DNA of 64,000 nt from Thereva unica. Taxonomy: Eukaryota > Arthropoda > Insecta > Diptera > Therevidae. Position numbers and translations under genes: made by a program. The stretch lies in the NCBI GenBank assembly GCA_949987705.1, contig OX465282.1:83998070-84062069 (forward strand), written 5' to 3'. The number at the start of each line of letters is the position of its first letter. The first letter of the stretch is position 1. The notes beneath the pieces were generated by a model. The model was not told the origin of the DNA, did no database searches, and saw only the letters and a list, made by a program, of their open reading frames with translations. This document shows positions 39,701-54,700 of the stretch, in pieces.

Positions 39701-42700
39701 TTTTTGTTTAGTTTTAAATCTAGCAATAAAGATTATGAATTACTTACAAGCTTTGCTCATAATTTTGGGCCATGCCCTTAGCGACGGAACCTGTAACAAC
39801 CTTTTCACCAGGTACAGCATATTGATGACTATCTTCACGTATTTTCGATTCTTTCAATAGCTGCTCATTTTCAACTTCTTGCAGCTTGCTGTAATAATCT
39901 TCAGTTTTCTTAGTCTTAACAACCTTTTGCCATTCAGTTTCAGAATCTTTCTTCAACTTCGGCTTTAGATGATCGGTTGTTTTAAGAACAACATGCTGAT
40001 CGGCCATGTTCTGTTTGCGTTCTTCAAACATCTTCTCTAATTCGGTATCTTGACGTTCTTTCTGATATCCAACTAGATCATAATCGTACCATGCTAAGGG
40101 AATAATTCATTATTAATACATAAATGTAAAAAATACTGATATAACACAAAAGTATAACCGTTTTGGGTCAAGTGTTAGTTTTAATAGGTGAAAATTAATG
40201 ACAGATAGAGTATACGTGATAGAATATAAGCAAGAGAAGGCAACAATGGGAGCGATCACAATATGCACAGATAAAGACGAAAAAATATTTCCATTTTTTT
40301 TTTGTTTTTTTGGTTGAAAATATAGTTACAAAAAATATAGAAGAATATAAAAAAACTTACAAAAACATAAATGACTAAAAACCAATCACTAATGGGGTAT
40401 AAAAATCACCTTTAAGTAGCTTATTACCTACTACCTAGAGTCCAAAAAGCATTTACAATTGCACTACTCCGGTTGTCTAGTGTTTGCCACACTGTTAAAA
40501 TTATTTGTTGATATTGCAGCAAAAAAGCGAGGGTGGAACCGGATATGGTTTCATTTTTGTTTTTAATTTTTTGAGGATATTTTGTTTTTTACTGTTTAAG
40601 TGTTTTTTTGGTGATCAAGTAAGCGTATATTTTATATACATGTGTTATTTGTATGCTTTGAAGAAATTGTGTGTTATTGAATTAAGAGTGGAATTATGTA
40701 GTAAAGGTAGACTGTACCGTGTTTAATTATTTTTATTTATTTTTTGTCATTAACCATACTTACGTCTTGGTGAATTCTTAAGTACACCACGATAATCATC
40801 TGCACGAGAAATGATGGTTAATTCTGTTGAAGCATATGCTTCACCTACAGAGCTACGGGCAATGATTTCAATCTTTCCAGTATCGTATTGGCGTGTTTTT
40901 GGTATATCTAAGTGATACATTCCATCGTTTGTTAGCTTGTAGCGTGATCCCTAATCGAATATATTTTAATTATTTTATGTTTAATTGTTTTTTTTTTAAA
41001 TTGTGACTTACATGAACAACTGTATGTCCATTTATAAGCCACATAACTCTTGGACGAGGATGTCCGGTTACGCGACAGCAGAATCTTGCAGCCTCGCCCT
41101 CTTGAACTGTTACAGGTTCTGGTTTGCTAACGAATGTTGGTGCAACTCTTGGTTTTGTATCTTCATCTGGCTCCTCTGGAGCTCTGGAAAATTAAAGATT
41201 AGATGTAAATTAGTATTTTATCTGGAAGTTTCTAAATTGTTTAGTATTCTTAAGTTGGAGTTATTCAAGCAGATACATAGGTTTACAGACATACTTTTGC
41301 TATGTTAAAGATTTCGAGGTATTGTCAAGGGGTGGTGTGAATAAAAACTGAGTGTACACTTAAAGTGAACACTCCTGAGTGAAGTGATTTGTTAAAAGTG
41401 AACACTAGATTTGAACCTGAATAAAAACTCCCTCATACAAATGCAATTCACTCATCATCATTTTGGGATTAAAGTGTAGAAGTGTCAATGTTGTACGTCG
41501 AGTCAGCAGACAAAATCAAAGTAGGCAAAAATTGTATTTTTATCAAAAAGCAAAATAGTACAGGTAAAATAGTAAAAATAGAAAGAAGATATGTATTTAG
41601 GTTCAAAACATGAGCATATACTAAAAAACGAAGAAAATTGTGATTTTGGTCATTCTGTGAACCTTCGAATATGCTATACCGAAGCTGGAAAAAAATAAAA
41701 CGTTCTTGAGATATGTAGGTGATCCAGGTTTTCAAGTTGGTGTTTGTGAAAGCTTGGCATCCATAGGACAACACCCACAAAATATTTTGGGAGATGTGTC
41801 TCGCTATATGTATGTACAAGAGAAGAATGGATCAAATTTCCGATTTCACGAGAAGAAATAAAGGACGCAAAGAAGGAATGATTGGCAAAAAATGAATTTC
41901 CTAGTGCAATTGGAGCTCTGGATTGTACACATGACTTTTATCCATCACGCATAGATATACCTAAATTGACGAAATTGTCATCTAAATTGAAGTTTCGTTT
42001 TTCATTTTTTGCTTTATCAATTAACTCTTCATCTATTTCATCCATCATATTATTCATATTTTTTTTAAATTCACGTTTTAAAGTTCCTCGCCATAACGTT
42101 CAGCTTTTAAGAGCGTTCACTCGCAAACAAACGAAAGAACTGAATTTTATTCTCACCAAAATGAAGTGTTCACTCTATATAGAGAAATAACAGAGTGAAG
42201 TACTTAACGAAGTTAATTTATATTCACTCCAAACTAAGTGTTCACTCCAAAAAAACAAGTGAACACTTGCACTCAGTTTTTATTCACGCCACCCAATATG
42301 TTTGCAAATATGAATACCTTCAAAAGTCTTTAATTTTTACATCGTGTGTAAACTCACAGTGAACAATTATTTTGGAACAGATAATACTATCAATTATGAT
42401 CATTATTATGCGTGCTGTCGTATCGGCTACTATAACCGAATTTTATTACTTAAGTTAATTGAAAAGATATTAGATTAATTGTTATCCCAAAAATGTTATC
42501 GGTAGAATATTATCATTAAGTAATTTGCAGCACTATAATTTTCATAATACTTACGTCTGCCATGATGCCTCCATTTCCCGAATTCGTTCGATACTCTTCA
42601 TATGTTTCGGAAGTTGTGAATCGTATATAATTCCTGGCTTGCCAGCTATCTTAATAACAGCCCTTGTTTCATCCATACCATATAAGTTAGTAGCACGGCA

Positions 42701-45700
42701 CAAATATTCGCCGCTATCCTCCGGATAAACCCAACCGAAATTCATAGCCACATAACCAAAGTCATAAATTGGCATAAAGCGATTTTCTATATAAAATTGT
42801 AATTATTAATAAATGCATATAATTATTTGAATGAAATGTTTTATTTTTTACTTACTATGATGTAAAGGCTTTCCATTCCAGAACCATTCCACTTTCATGT
42901 TTGGATCACCAACTGGAGCCAATTGACATTCAAATTTAGTTGTTTGACGCTCAACAAGCTCCATTTGATCCTTGATTTGTGTAACAAATCGTGGGGGTTG
43001 TCTCTTTTCAGGATCAAATAGATCATCTTCTGTTAGATGAACTTCTGAAGTATATTTCTTAATGGCGGCTTCCATTTGTGTTAATGTCTCTGAACGTTTC
43101 ATTCCTCTAGGTACTTGATTATGAAGTATAATAGATGGCAGTTCTAAATTTTAAAGGCGAAATTAATATAAAAGTTAACAGAATTTTATTTAAGAAAAAC
43201 TCACTTTTGCATGAAATTGTTGCCTTTGTTCTGTCTTCGCCTTGTTTGTTTACAGCCCGACATACATATTCACCAGAATCTTCTGAATATACATACAAAA
43301 TATCTAGTGAAACAAAGCCCATGTCGTAAACAGTTCTATATCTGTGTCCACTTGGCAGTAGCTTGCCATTGCGATACCACTCGATACGAAGATTTGGATC
43401 TTCTTTTGGTTCAACGCGGCATTCAAATCGTACAGATTCAGATTCTTCAACGGTACGTGATTCGATTTGTGTAATGAATTTTGGTGGTCCAAATGTGGCA
43501 TCTTCTTGTGGTGCTACAGAAACAGTTCCTCTTTCTAAGTCCTTTAATTTTTCACCAGTCATACCATCTGGTAATTGTGATTCAGAAATAATTCCGTGTT
43601 TAGCTTTGCATGTTACTTTAGCAGTAGTCGTTGCTGATCCCCATTTGTTCGTGGCTTTGCATACGTATTCACCAGAATCACGAGCGTAGATATAATCAAT
43701 ATCTAAAGCAATAAATCCGAAGTCGTTTAGCATATGTACACGGGATCCAGTATTAAGGTAGCGACCATTATGGAACCATTCAATTCTCATTGTTGGATCA
43801 CCAACTGGTTCAACGCGACAATCGAAGTGAATAGCATTGCCTTCTTGAATATCGACGTTGTCTTTTATTTCTTCAATGAATCGTGGTGGATTTGGTGTTT
43901 CTTCATCAGCAAATATTTCTTCACGCTTATGAAGATTTTCTTCAAGCTTCTGAATGCTTTCAGTGCCACTACGGAAGTTATTTGGAAGCTGGGGTTCCAT
44001 AATAATTCCTTGCCTGCCACGAACTTGTAATTTACATGAAACAGTTGCTTCTCCATGCTTGTTAGTTGCCTTGCAAGTGTATAGACCAGAATCACGTTGA
44101 TAGCATCCAGCAAGCTCAAGGATAACAAATCCAAAATCATTTATAGTCTTGATTCTAGAGCCTGCCCATAATGCTTTACCGTTGTGGTACCATTCGACAC
44201 GCATGCTTGGATCATTGATTGGTGTAAGACGGCACTCAAAGTGCGCTAATGAATTTTCAGCTAATGTCAAATCTGCTGGTGTAGTTATAAATTCTGGAGG
44301 CTTGCCAGAATCATCTTCTTGTACAAATTCTCCGGCACCAACGCCCAAGCCTTCGAGTTCAGCAATGCGCCCAATAGTTCCTTCCATACCCTTAGGTAAT
44401 TGAGACTCCAAAATGATGCTACGTTTTCCTTGTATTTTCATTGTTGCTTGAGTAACAGCTTCACCATATTCGTTGCTAGCACGGCAAGAATATTCACCGG
44501 AATCTTCTGGATAAACTGGTGATATTTCCAAAATAACAAATCCAAAATCGCAGAATGTTCGGAATCTTGATCCAGCCCGTAAAGGCTTACCATTCCAGAA
44601 CCATTCAACTTTAAGTCTTGGATCATCAGTCGGTGTAAGACGTGCTTCAAAGTGAGCATTTTCTCCTTCTCTGAGGTTATCGATGTTTGATAATGGCACA
44701 GTAAATACTGGTGCTTTTCCCTTAAATTCATCGACACCTGCCTCTTTTGTTCTTATTAGTGAATCTTCTAGAGTTTGAATTTTCTCTAATCCACCTTCCA
44801 TGCCCTGAAATAAGTAATTATTAATATAGGATGATCCCTGTAGAAAAAACTGTGAACTTACCCGCGGTAGTTGCGAGTCCAAGATTAAACTTGCTTTCGA
44901 AGAACATTTTAACGTAGCTTTTGTAGAGTCCTGCCCATACTTATTGACAGCACGACATTCATATACTCCGGAATTTTCTTCGTAACAGTATAGGATATCC
45001 AAAATAACAATTCCAAAGTCATGGAATGTGCGATACCTATGCCCATGTGGTAATTTCTTTCCATTATAATACCACTCCACTTTAAGGTCAGGATCAGTTA
45101 CAGGCGTAAGACGAGCCTCGAAGTGAGCACTTTGACCCTCAACCAATTTTGTAATATCAACAATTTGAGTGGTGAATTTCGGTGGTTCCCCAGTTGGTGA
45201 GCCAGGTGTAGTTGGCTGCACGGTTTGACTCTCAAGTTCACGGATCTTAGCGAGAGAATCAGGCTGCAAGCTATCGAGATAAACTCCACCTTTACCAAAG
45301 CATTTCAGATTAGCCCGAGTGAAGTCTTCTCCGTATTTGTTCGAGGCACGGCATACATATTCACCACTGTCATGGCTTTGAACATACGCAATGTCTAAGA
45401 GAACGAAGCCAAAATCTGACACTGGCTTGATTCTTGTTGAATGACGAATTGGCTTTCCATTGTGGAACCATTCAACCTTCATGTCTGGATCGCCGACTGG
45501 TATCAAGGTGCATTCCCAATGAGCAGATTGTCCATCCTTAAGACCTTCTAAGTTTTGAATGTGAGTTGTGAATTTCGGTTTTTGTCCAGCGGATTTCTCA
45601 ACGCATCCCAAAGTGACACTGATTTCAGCCTTACCCCATTTGTTGGTAGCACGGCATGTGTACGTTCCAGAATCTTCAATCTTAGTACCCAAAACTTCTA

Positions 45701-48700
45701 AAGCAACCATACCAAAGGCATAAACAGTGCGTATACGATGACTAGCTGACAATGTTTTGCCGTTGTAGAACCATTCGATCTTCATAGTCTGATCGCCAGT
45801 TGGGACCAAATTGGCTTCAAAGTGAGCAATTTGTCCTTCTGGAATATCTAATATTGGTGTAAATTCAGTTGTAAACCTTGGTGCTTGACCATCTTCGGCA
45901 GCATCTGGTTTCTTGTCGTCCTTTCGGAGCGATTCTTCAAGATCTTGAATTTGTCCCAAACCTTCGGCGCCTTTTGGATGTTGTGTTTTGTCAATAATAG
46001 ATTCCTTGCTAGTGCAGTAAATAGTGGTGGAGGTGAATGCCTCTCCAGCTTTATTCCACGCTTTGCATGTGTAGATGCCTTGATCACGTTCATAAACTTC
46101 AATCAAATCCAGAGTAACGAACCCGAATTCACTTGTCATTTTAAATCTTGAACCATGACGCAATTGTTTACCATTGAAGTACCACTCAATCTTAAGGTTA
46201 GGATCTTCCTTCGGTTCGACATTTCCTTCCAAATGCAGTGGTTGTGCCTCTGATAAGCGGAATTCAGGTTTCAAAGGAACAGTCCATTCTGGTGGCGGAT
46301 ATGCCTTTTCTGGCTTAGAATCTTGACGTTTATATTTATTAGCAATAGCATCTTCAGTATCTTGGACCGCCTCCAAGCCAGCCTCTCCTTGAGGATGTTG
46401 TGTTTCAAGGAACATTGTTTTTCCGCTGGTGCATTTCAAGGTTCCTGACGTTGAAGCTGTTCCCTTACTGTTGGTAGCTTTGCAAGTGTACATTCCGGAA
46501 TCTTCAGCGTATGAATGAGTAATATCCAACGCGCAATATCCAAAGTCGTATGTACTCTTGAATTTGGCAGCGGCCTTTAATTGCTTGCCATTAACAAACC
46601 ATTCGATCTTCATTGTTGGATCTTTAGACGGTTCTACGTTGCATTCAAAGTGTACATTCTCACCCTCCTTGCATTCTATATTATTCAAGTGTGTAATAAA
46701 CACTGGAGATTCAAACACAGGTTCGGGCCTTTCTTTTTGGTCTGCTTTTGGAGCCTCAAGGGCATCAATTCGTGGAAGCGCATCTGGATGTAAAGTGTCT
46801 CCAATCAACCAGTGACGGTCTGCAATTTTCAAGGTGCAAGTAGACACAGCTTCACCAAGCAAGTTTGTAGCTTTGCATGTATAAATAGCAGAATCATCAT
46901 CTCTTAGTCCATTTATGGACAAAGTGACCAATCCAAAATCAAAGGTGCTACGAATACGTGCACCAGTTGTCAAAGTAATTCCATTCTTGAACCATTCAAT
47001 TCTGAGATTTGGATCGGCGCGAGGCTCAACCTGGGCTTCAAGATGTACATGTTGACCTTCTACGAGTTTATCAAAGCTCTGCAAGTGTGTTGTGAATACT
47101 GGAGCTTGTTGTGGTGTAGTATCGACAAACATTTCTGGTACACGATTCATTGCGGCTTCCTTAAGCTTAATCTTTTCCCAAGCCTCGGGAAGTAGAGGTT
47201 CACCAGAAATTCCGGCCCTGGTTTTGACTTTCATTGAAATTGAGGAAACAGCTTCACCAGCATTGTTTATTGCCTTGCACATGTAAACGCCTGAGTCTTC
47301 CTTAACAGTCGAATTGATGTCTAATGTAACAAATCCGAAGTCGTGAGTTGTACGAAGTCGTGAGCCCATCTTCAACTCAACACCATTAACATACCATTCA
47401 AAACGAATTGTTGGATCACCAACAGGTACAACCCGCGCCTCAAAGTGAGCGGGCTGTCCCTCCCAAAGCTCTGAAGGGCCTGTCAACAGCTGAGTGAAAA
47501 TAGGTTTCTCAAAGGCCTGGTCGGGTTCGTCTGGTCTACGTGCAGCTGGTCGTTCAAGTTGTGCGATCTTCTTCATTCCTTCTGGATGTTGAGTATCAAG
47601 TTGGATGCTTGCCTTTGTAACTACACGCATAGATGCCGTTGTAACAGCTTCACCAAGCGGATTGGTGGCTCTACACATGTAAACACCTTCATCATCTTCG
47701 CGAATAGCTTGAATGTCCATTGAAACATAACCAAAGTCATGCTGTTTGCTAATACGAGAACTATCTTCAATTGGTTTCTCGTTACGGAACCATTCAACCT
47801 TCAATGTTGGATCACCAACAGGAATCAATCGGCACTCGAAGTGCGCTGTTTGACCTTCTGGGATGTGGTCAATGTTTTGTAGTGGTTGAGTAAAGACTGG
47901 ACGTTGTCTAGTAATTGGTTCACCTGGTTCTGGACGCTTGAAGGGTTGGGCTTGCTCAAGCTTACGAATCTTTTCTAATCCTTCTTGATGTTGAGTATCT
48001 GAGATTATGCTTCCTTTAGCGTGTACTTTTAGGTTTATAGATGATGTGCATTGGCCTAAAGCATTAACTGCACGAACGGAATATTCTCCAGCGTCTTCTG
48101 GAACAGCGTGAGTAATGTCGAGAGACACGTATCCAAAATCGAATGTAATGTGGAAGCGAGCTGCAGATGGAAGCGGCTTACCATTATGATAAAACTCGAT
48201 TCGTAAGTTGGGGTCATGTATAGGCTGTATTTGAGCTTCAAAGTGAGCTGTTTGGCCTTCATAAATTTCAGTTGTTCCGCGGAGCTCAGTGACGAAGCTT
48301 GGTGGACAAAGTGGGCGATCTTCAACTTCAGGTCTGGATGGTGCTGCTTTAGCTTCTAATTTTTGAATCTTTTCTAAACCATCTGGATGTTGTGTATCGA
48401 GAATAATGCTACGCCTATTCAGGACGCGAATGCTGCATGTGTTAACTGCTTCACCAAGAAGGTTAGTAGCTTTGCACATGTATGTACCCGTGTCTTCGCC
48501 ATACACATAGAGAACGTCAAGGGCGACGTAACCGAAATCGTGAGTTGTTCTAAAGCGATGACCTGCTCGGATAGCTTTACCATTGATGAACCACTCAATT
48601 TTCAAGTTGGGGTCATTGATTGGCTCAACGCGACATTCCAAGTGGGCGTGGTCACCTTCCTTAAGATGCTCTAAACTTGTTAGAGGAGTCAAGAATACGG

Positions 48701-51700
48701 GCTTCTGACCTTTCTCTTCCACTTCCTGAGCTTTTGGTGTTTGGTAGTTTTCAAGCTGACGGATCTTTTGGAGACGCTGCTCATCGAGCGTATCCATATA
48801 TAATCCAGCGTTTGCTGTGGAAGTAAAAAATGAATTTTAAAATTTTTCGGGAAAATAAATCATTTCAAATTCTTACCTGTGACGTTTACAGCACAAGTTG
48901 TTACAGCTTCGCCTACAGCATTCTTAGCCTTACACATGTATGTGCCAGTATCTTCGGCATGTGCATACAGAATGTCAAGGGCTACAAATCCGAAATCATA
49001 AGTTGTCTTGAATCTATGGCCTTGTTGTATTGGGCGACCATTACAGTACCATTCAACTCTCATTGTGGGGTCATTGACAGGTGTTAGAGTCGCTTCCAAA
49101 TGAACTGGGGCGCCCTCCGCGGCATTAGCATTTCGCAGTGGCCTGCCGAAGTTTGGACGCTCTGCGACATACTGTTCCTCTTCAGTTTTGCGCTTGTAAC
49201 GTGAATCATCTTCAAGATATTGTAACTTCTCAAGAGCACTTTCGTGCTGGGTTTCAGAGATAATAGATGATCGCGATTGCACAGTCAATTTAATTGTGGA
49301 TTGTGCAGTTCCAATGCGATTTGTTACACGGCAAGTGTATTCACCACTGTCTTCTGCGTAGACTGTAAGAACATCGAGGGCGGCAAAACCGAAATCGTAA
49401 GTTGTACGGAATCTGTGTCCAGTTGTTAATGGTTTACCATTGTGGAACCATTCAACTTTTAGATTAGGATCTGGGTATGGTTCAATACGGCATTCGTAGT
49501 GGGCGCTCTGTCCTTCAACACGGTTTGAAGGACCTGTCAATTGGGTAACAAATCTTGGAGCTTGAGTGACTACGTATTCTTCCTCTTCTGTGCGGCGATA
49601 TTTAGTTGTTTCTTCAAGTTGATGGATCTTTTGAAGAGCGATTTCATTTTGAGTCTCTGTTTCAAGGGAGGCCTTTGATTGTACATGCAGAGTAGCTGAT
49701 GTTACTGCTTGACCTAACTCATTAACAGCTCTGCAGGTATATGTACCGGAATCTTCCGGGTTAACATACTTCATATTTAGAGCAACATAACCAAAGTCAT
49801 GCATTGTTGTGACACGGTTAGAAGCCTCGAGCTGGACGCCATTACGTAGCCATTCAACTTTCAATTTGGGATCACCTACTGGAATCAATCTGGCTTCAAA
49901 GTGCACAGCTTGATTTTCAGCGACTCTGCTATCACGCAATGGCATGGTGAATACAGGAGCTTGAGTGACAGTTTCCTCAATAATGCTTTGACGTTGATGC
50001 TTCGATGTATCTTCCAAATGATGAAGACGAGTAAGTGCGCTTTCATGTTGAGATTCCATGTAAATTGACTTTTTGGTGTGAACTAGGGCAATAGCTGAAG
50101 TTACAGCTTCACCTAAAGCGTTGACAGCGCGGCAAGTGTATGTACCAGAATCTTCTGCTAAGCAGGACATAATATCCAAAGCAACGAAGCCGAAGTTGTT
50201 CGTTTCGGTGAAACGTGATCCCGACTTGAGAGCGACATTGTTATGGTACCATTCAACCTTCATTGTAGGGTCAGATACTGGGATCAAACGGCATTCAAAG
50301 TGGGCACGTTGACCTTCCTTAATTTCAATGTTTTTCAAAGATGTCGTGAAAGTTGGAGCTTGCTTAGTAGTTTCGTCGATCTCTTCTGTCTTGCGATAAC
50401 GAGACCTATCTTCCAAGTAATGAATTTGCTCCAATCCTGCTTCGTTCTGGGTTAATGTGATGATTTGTTCGCTACTGCGACACACTAAAGTGCAAGTAAT
50501 TTCAGCCGATCCGACTAAGTTAACCGCTCGGCATGTGTAAGTGCCAGAATCTTCAGCAATTAAATCAATAATGTCGAGGGCCACGTAGCCAAAATCATGA
50601 ATTGGTCGGAAGCGATGTCCAATTGTAACTGGACGACCATTTTTGAACCATTCTATTTTTAGGTTTGGATCGGTGACAGGTTCAATCTTACACTCAAAGT
50701 GTGCATGCTGCCCTTCACGCATATTTGTTAAGTTCTTTGGTTGAGTCAAGAACCTGGGCTTAATGTTGACGACTTCATCGACGTACTCATTGCGCTTGTA
50801 CCTTGAAGAATCTTCTAAATATTGAATCTTTTCCAAACTTTCTGTGTGTTGACTTTCAAGTACTAAGTCCTTCTTTGCAATAATCCGAACTGAGCATGAA
50901 GTAACAGCTTCTCCTAGCTGATTTCTGGCTTGGCATGTGTAGACACCAGAGTCAGCTGAGTAGACCCCAAGAAGATCCAAGGCCACATAATCAAATTCAT
51001 AAGCTGGGCGGAAGCGATGACCAGTTTTAACTGGATGACCATTAACAAGCCATTCAACACGCATTGAAGGATCACCGACCGGTTGAAGGCGGCATTCCAG
51101 ATGTACATTGGTACCTTCAATAGTTTCGATGTTATGTAGGGGTCGAGTGAATTGTGGTGCTTGCATAACCGTGATATCTTCAGCTACATGTTGACGATAA
51201 CGTGAAGAATCCTCCAGCATTTGAATTTGCTCCAGAGACATTTCATTCTGGGACTCAGTAACAACATCTGAGCGAGTAATAATGCGTACGCATGCAGATG
51301 TATGAGATGAGCCTAAGTGGTTAGTGGCACGTACTGTATATTCACCAGAATCAAGGGCTGTTGTTTGAATGATGTCAAGGGCTACAAATCCGAAATCATA
51401 ATAGGTACGAAATCTTGATCCGACTGTGATAGGCCTGCCATTGTGGAACCATTCTACTCTCATTGTAGGGTCGCCCATTGGTTCCAGACGGCATTCTAAA
51501 TGAATGTTCTTGCCTTCATGAAGGGGTTTTGGATCAGACAAGGGCTGAACAAAAATGGGCTTTGATTTTGAGATTTCCTCGATGTCATATTGGGGTTCAA
51601 TGAATTTGGATCCTTCTAATCTTTGAGTTTTCTCGTAAGTTCCTCTATGCATGCTAGATGTGTCTATGCTAGAACGAGCTGAAAATATCAAATTGTTGTT

Positions 51701-54700
51701 AATATAATCACCAAAATAATGTTAAAGTCTTACTTTCAACTACCATCGTTCCAGAGAGTTGAGCTTCTCCTAAATTGTTTCTTGCTACGACTGTGTATTG
51801 GCCTGCATCCTCCGCACGGACTGCAGAAATATCAAGAGCAACATATCCAAAATCATGGTATGTTTGGATACGATTTGCAGGCATAAGGGGCTGACCATTA
51901 TGATACCATTCAATCTTCATGGTAAGATCGCTTTGTGGTTCTACGCGAGCTTCAAAGTGAGCCCGTTGTCCTTCTAATATTTTGTTGGTTCCCTTAAGTG
52001 GCCCAAGGAAACGTGGCTTTTGCGTTATTTTCATTTCTTCTTCCTGTGAACGAGCATAGCGGGCTGAGTCTTCCAAGTATTGAATCTTTTCCAAGCCACC
52101 AGGATGTTGTGAATCGACGAGAATATCTTGCTTCGTAATAACAGACAAATTTGCGCTGGTTGTTGCTTGTCCAAGAGCATTGTAAGCTCTGCAGGTATAT
52201 GTGCCGACATCATAAACAGTGATTTGTTTGATAGTGAGAGCAACGTATCCAAAGTTGAAGAATGTTGTGGCTCTAGCACTTGCCTCAAGAGGCTTTCCAT
52301 CCTTCAACCACTCAACGCGCATTGTAGCATCCCCAACTGGCTCCAGACGAGCTTCAAAGTGAGCGTAGCCACCTTCTTTAATATTCGGTTGATCCTTAAT
52401 GGGAGTCTTGAATTCCGGAGGTGAAATACTTTCAGGGATCTCTTGAACGTATTTCTTCTGTTGTTGGGCTTGATATGCTTCAAATTCTTCGACCTTTTCA
52501 ATGTATCTTTGCTGTTCAGGTATACCCAAGTCAGCAGTAACAGTGCTCTTTGCCTTGATTGTAATCGTTGACTGGCTGATGGCTTCTCCAAGTCGATTAA
52601 CAGCTCGAACAGTATACGAACCAGCATCTTCAGCCCGTAGGTGCATGATATTTAGGGAGACGTACCCAAAGTTGAAGATTGCAGTGATTCGCGAACTAGC
52701 TGTTATTGGTCTACCATCCTTATACCATTCAACCCGCATTGTTGGATCACTAACTGGCGTTAATTGAGCTTCAAAATGCGCATTGCGACCTTCTTCTAGC
52801 TCGCCCAAGTCATGTAATGGACGAATAAAAACTGGCTTTTGATTACTATATTCTTCTATGCTCTCTTGTCGTTGATATTTTGAATAATCCTCAAGATTTT
52901 GAATGTATTCTAAGCTGCTTGGATGTTGTGATGATTGTTCAATTGATGATCGTGCTGCAACAGTTAATGTAGCACGTGATTCGGCAACACCAGCTGTATT
53001 TGTTACACGACATAAATATTCTCCGGTGTCATGAGATAGTACACCCAATAAGTCAAGGGCAATAAAGCCAAACTTGAAGACGGATGTTGCACGTGAGCCT
53101 GGAATTATAAAAATAATTTGGACGATTAGATAATAGTTTTTCTATGCAAAATCTATTTATTGTTTGATGATGTTAATTAAACTAAACTTTTAATGTCTTT
53201 CAGATGATGCTAGGCGATTTTCTGTGTCGAAGATTATGGATGGCACTTATGGAGTTTTGCTGAATGGTAGAACTAGGTATGTGCATGGTGCTTACAGAAT
53301 GATTAAACTAAAGTAGACTTTTTCAAAGCTGACTTGGACTTGAAATACAAAGTCTAACAAAAAGCTTCGACGATGGAACAACACATTGCTTTTTCGTTTA
53401 TGTTTACAGGAAAGAATACGAGAAAAACTTAGTGGGATGATACACGAGTCAACGTGTCTATGCAACACACTATCAGTTTGTTGAGCGGAGGTGATACACG
53501 ACTCAACACGCTGCACGCAACACTCTGTGTAATAACATGGCGATTTCATATGTGTGGGTGTACATTCCAAATTATTTTCACCCAGAATCGCTTGACAGTT
53601 ACGCATACATACATAAACATTTTTCAAGCAACTGGAGGAAAAATAGAAATCGTTTCTAGTTTCAGTCAACACCGCACACTTCACTCTTACCCGTCCCTTG
53701 GCCTACGAACTGCGCAGAAAAAGCTTGTGCTGCTGCTGATCAACATGTTGACCCGTGTATCACCCCCCTAAGTGCGCATGCCCCAATCCCAACATTTTCT
53801 AGAACAGAAAAATTTACCCCCTCCATCGTAAAAGCTCATTTATTCCGGATTATCTTTATCGTATATTCAGCTTACATTGGACCGGTTCTACACATTCAAC
53901 TTTGCATTCCACTTTTTGACGTTCAACTTTTTTTCTCTTTCACTCCAATGCGAAGTTTGAAACAGACTAGGGTTGAAAGGAAAATGGAAAGCAGCTCAGA
54001 ATGGAATGGAAATTTGCGTTCAACTTTTGTGCTTTCGTTCAAAATTTTTATGAGTGTGCGAATATGTATGAATATGAGTGTATACGTATAGCAGTGACAG
54101 CCGAGCCTTTCGATTTTCTTCTTGATAAGCTGAAAATGTGTAGATACGAGGGACAGAATTGAACGTCAAAAAGTGGAATGCAAAGTTGAATGTGTGGAAC
54201 CGGTCTTGGGTTCAAGTTTGCCGAGTTCGCCGCGACAGGCAGTTATTCTATTCTTGAGAGAGAAGACATTACGGAAGCAATGACAACTGTTTGAAAATTA
54301 TGAAAACGCGCGTAATAATAATGTTTTGCATTAAGGATTGAATCCACCACCTCTGGTAGGTATAATTCTTCCTTTTCAGGGTTTGAGGTCACGATATCAG
54401 CAAGTTGTTCCATAGTTGTATTTTACGTTGAAAGAATGAATTCTTAGAATGGAAATGCAAAGGGAAAATCTGTAAGCGATGCTGATTCAGCAGGGCCTCG
54501 ATAGTCCGAACCGAGGCTAATCCGAACGACCCCTACAACTGCTCTTCACCAATTACCGCCTCATACATTTTAGTTAGGGGCGGAATTTCTTGTCTCGTCT
54601 CATTCCCAGCAGCATTAGTTTCTTGTTGGCCACTGAAGCTGGAAGCTAATATGTATGTATATACTAGGGTGACCGTAGTGATAAGGGAGAATTTTTTTTA

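Larger units (their letters stand above)
41184..42554. other. sls intron, 1.4 kb, mostly one Harbinger-type element
   Basis: About 970 of the 1,371 bases belong to the element at 41329-42293. The rest is AT-rich and without features. Confidence 0.6.

Noticed and set aside
44149..48674. Numerous plus-strand and off-frame open frames across the kettin exons
   Set aside because: They overlap a continuous minus-strand frame with dozens of recognisable Ig domains.
53454..53771. 105-codon plus-strand open frame
   Set aside because: It lies entirely within an inverted-repeat element, and the frame on the other strand is equally long. No protein motif.
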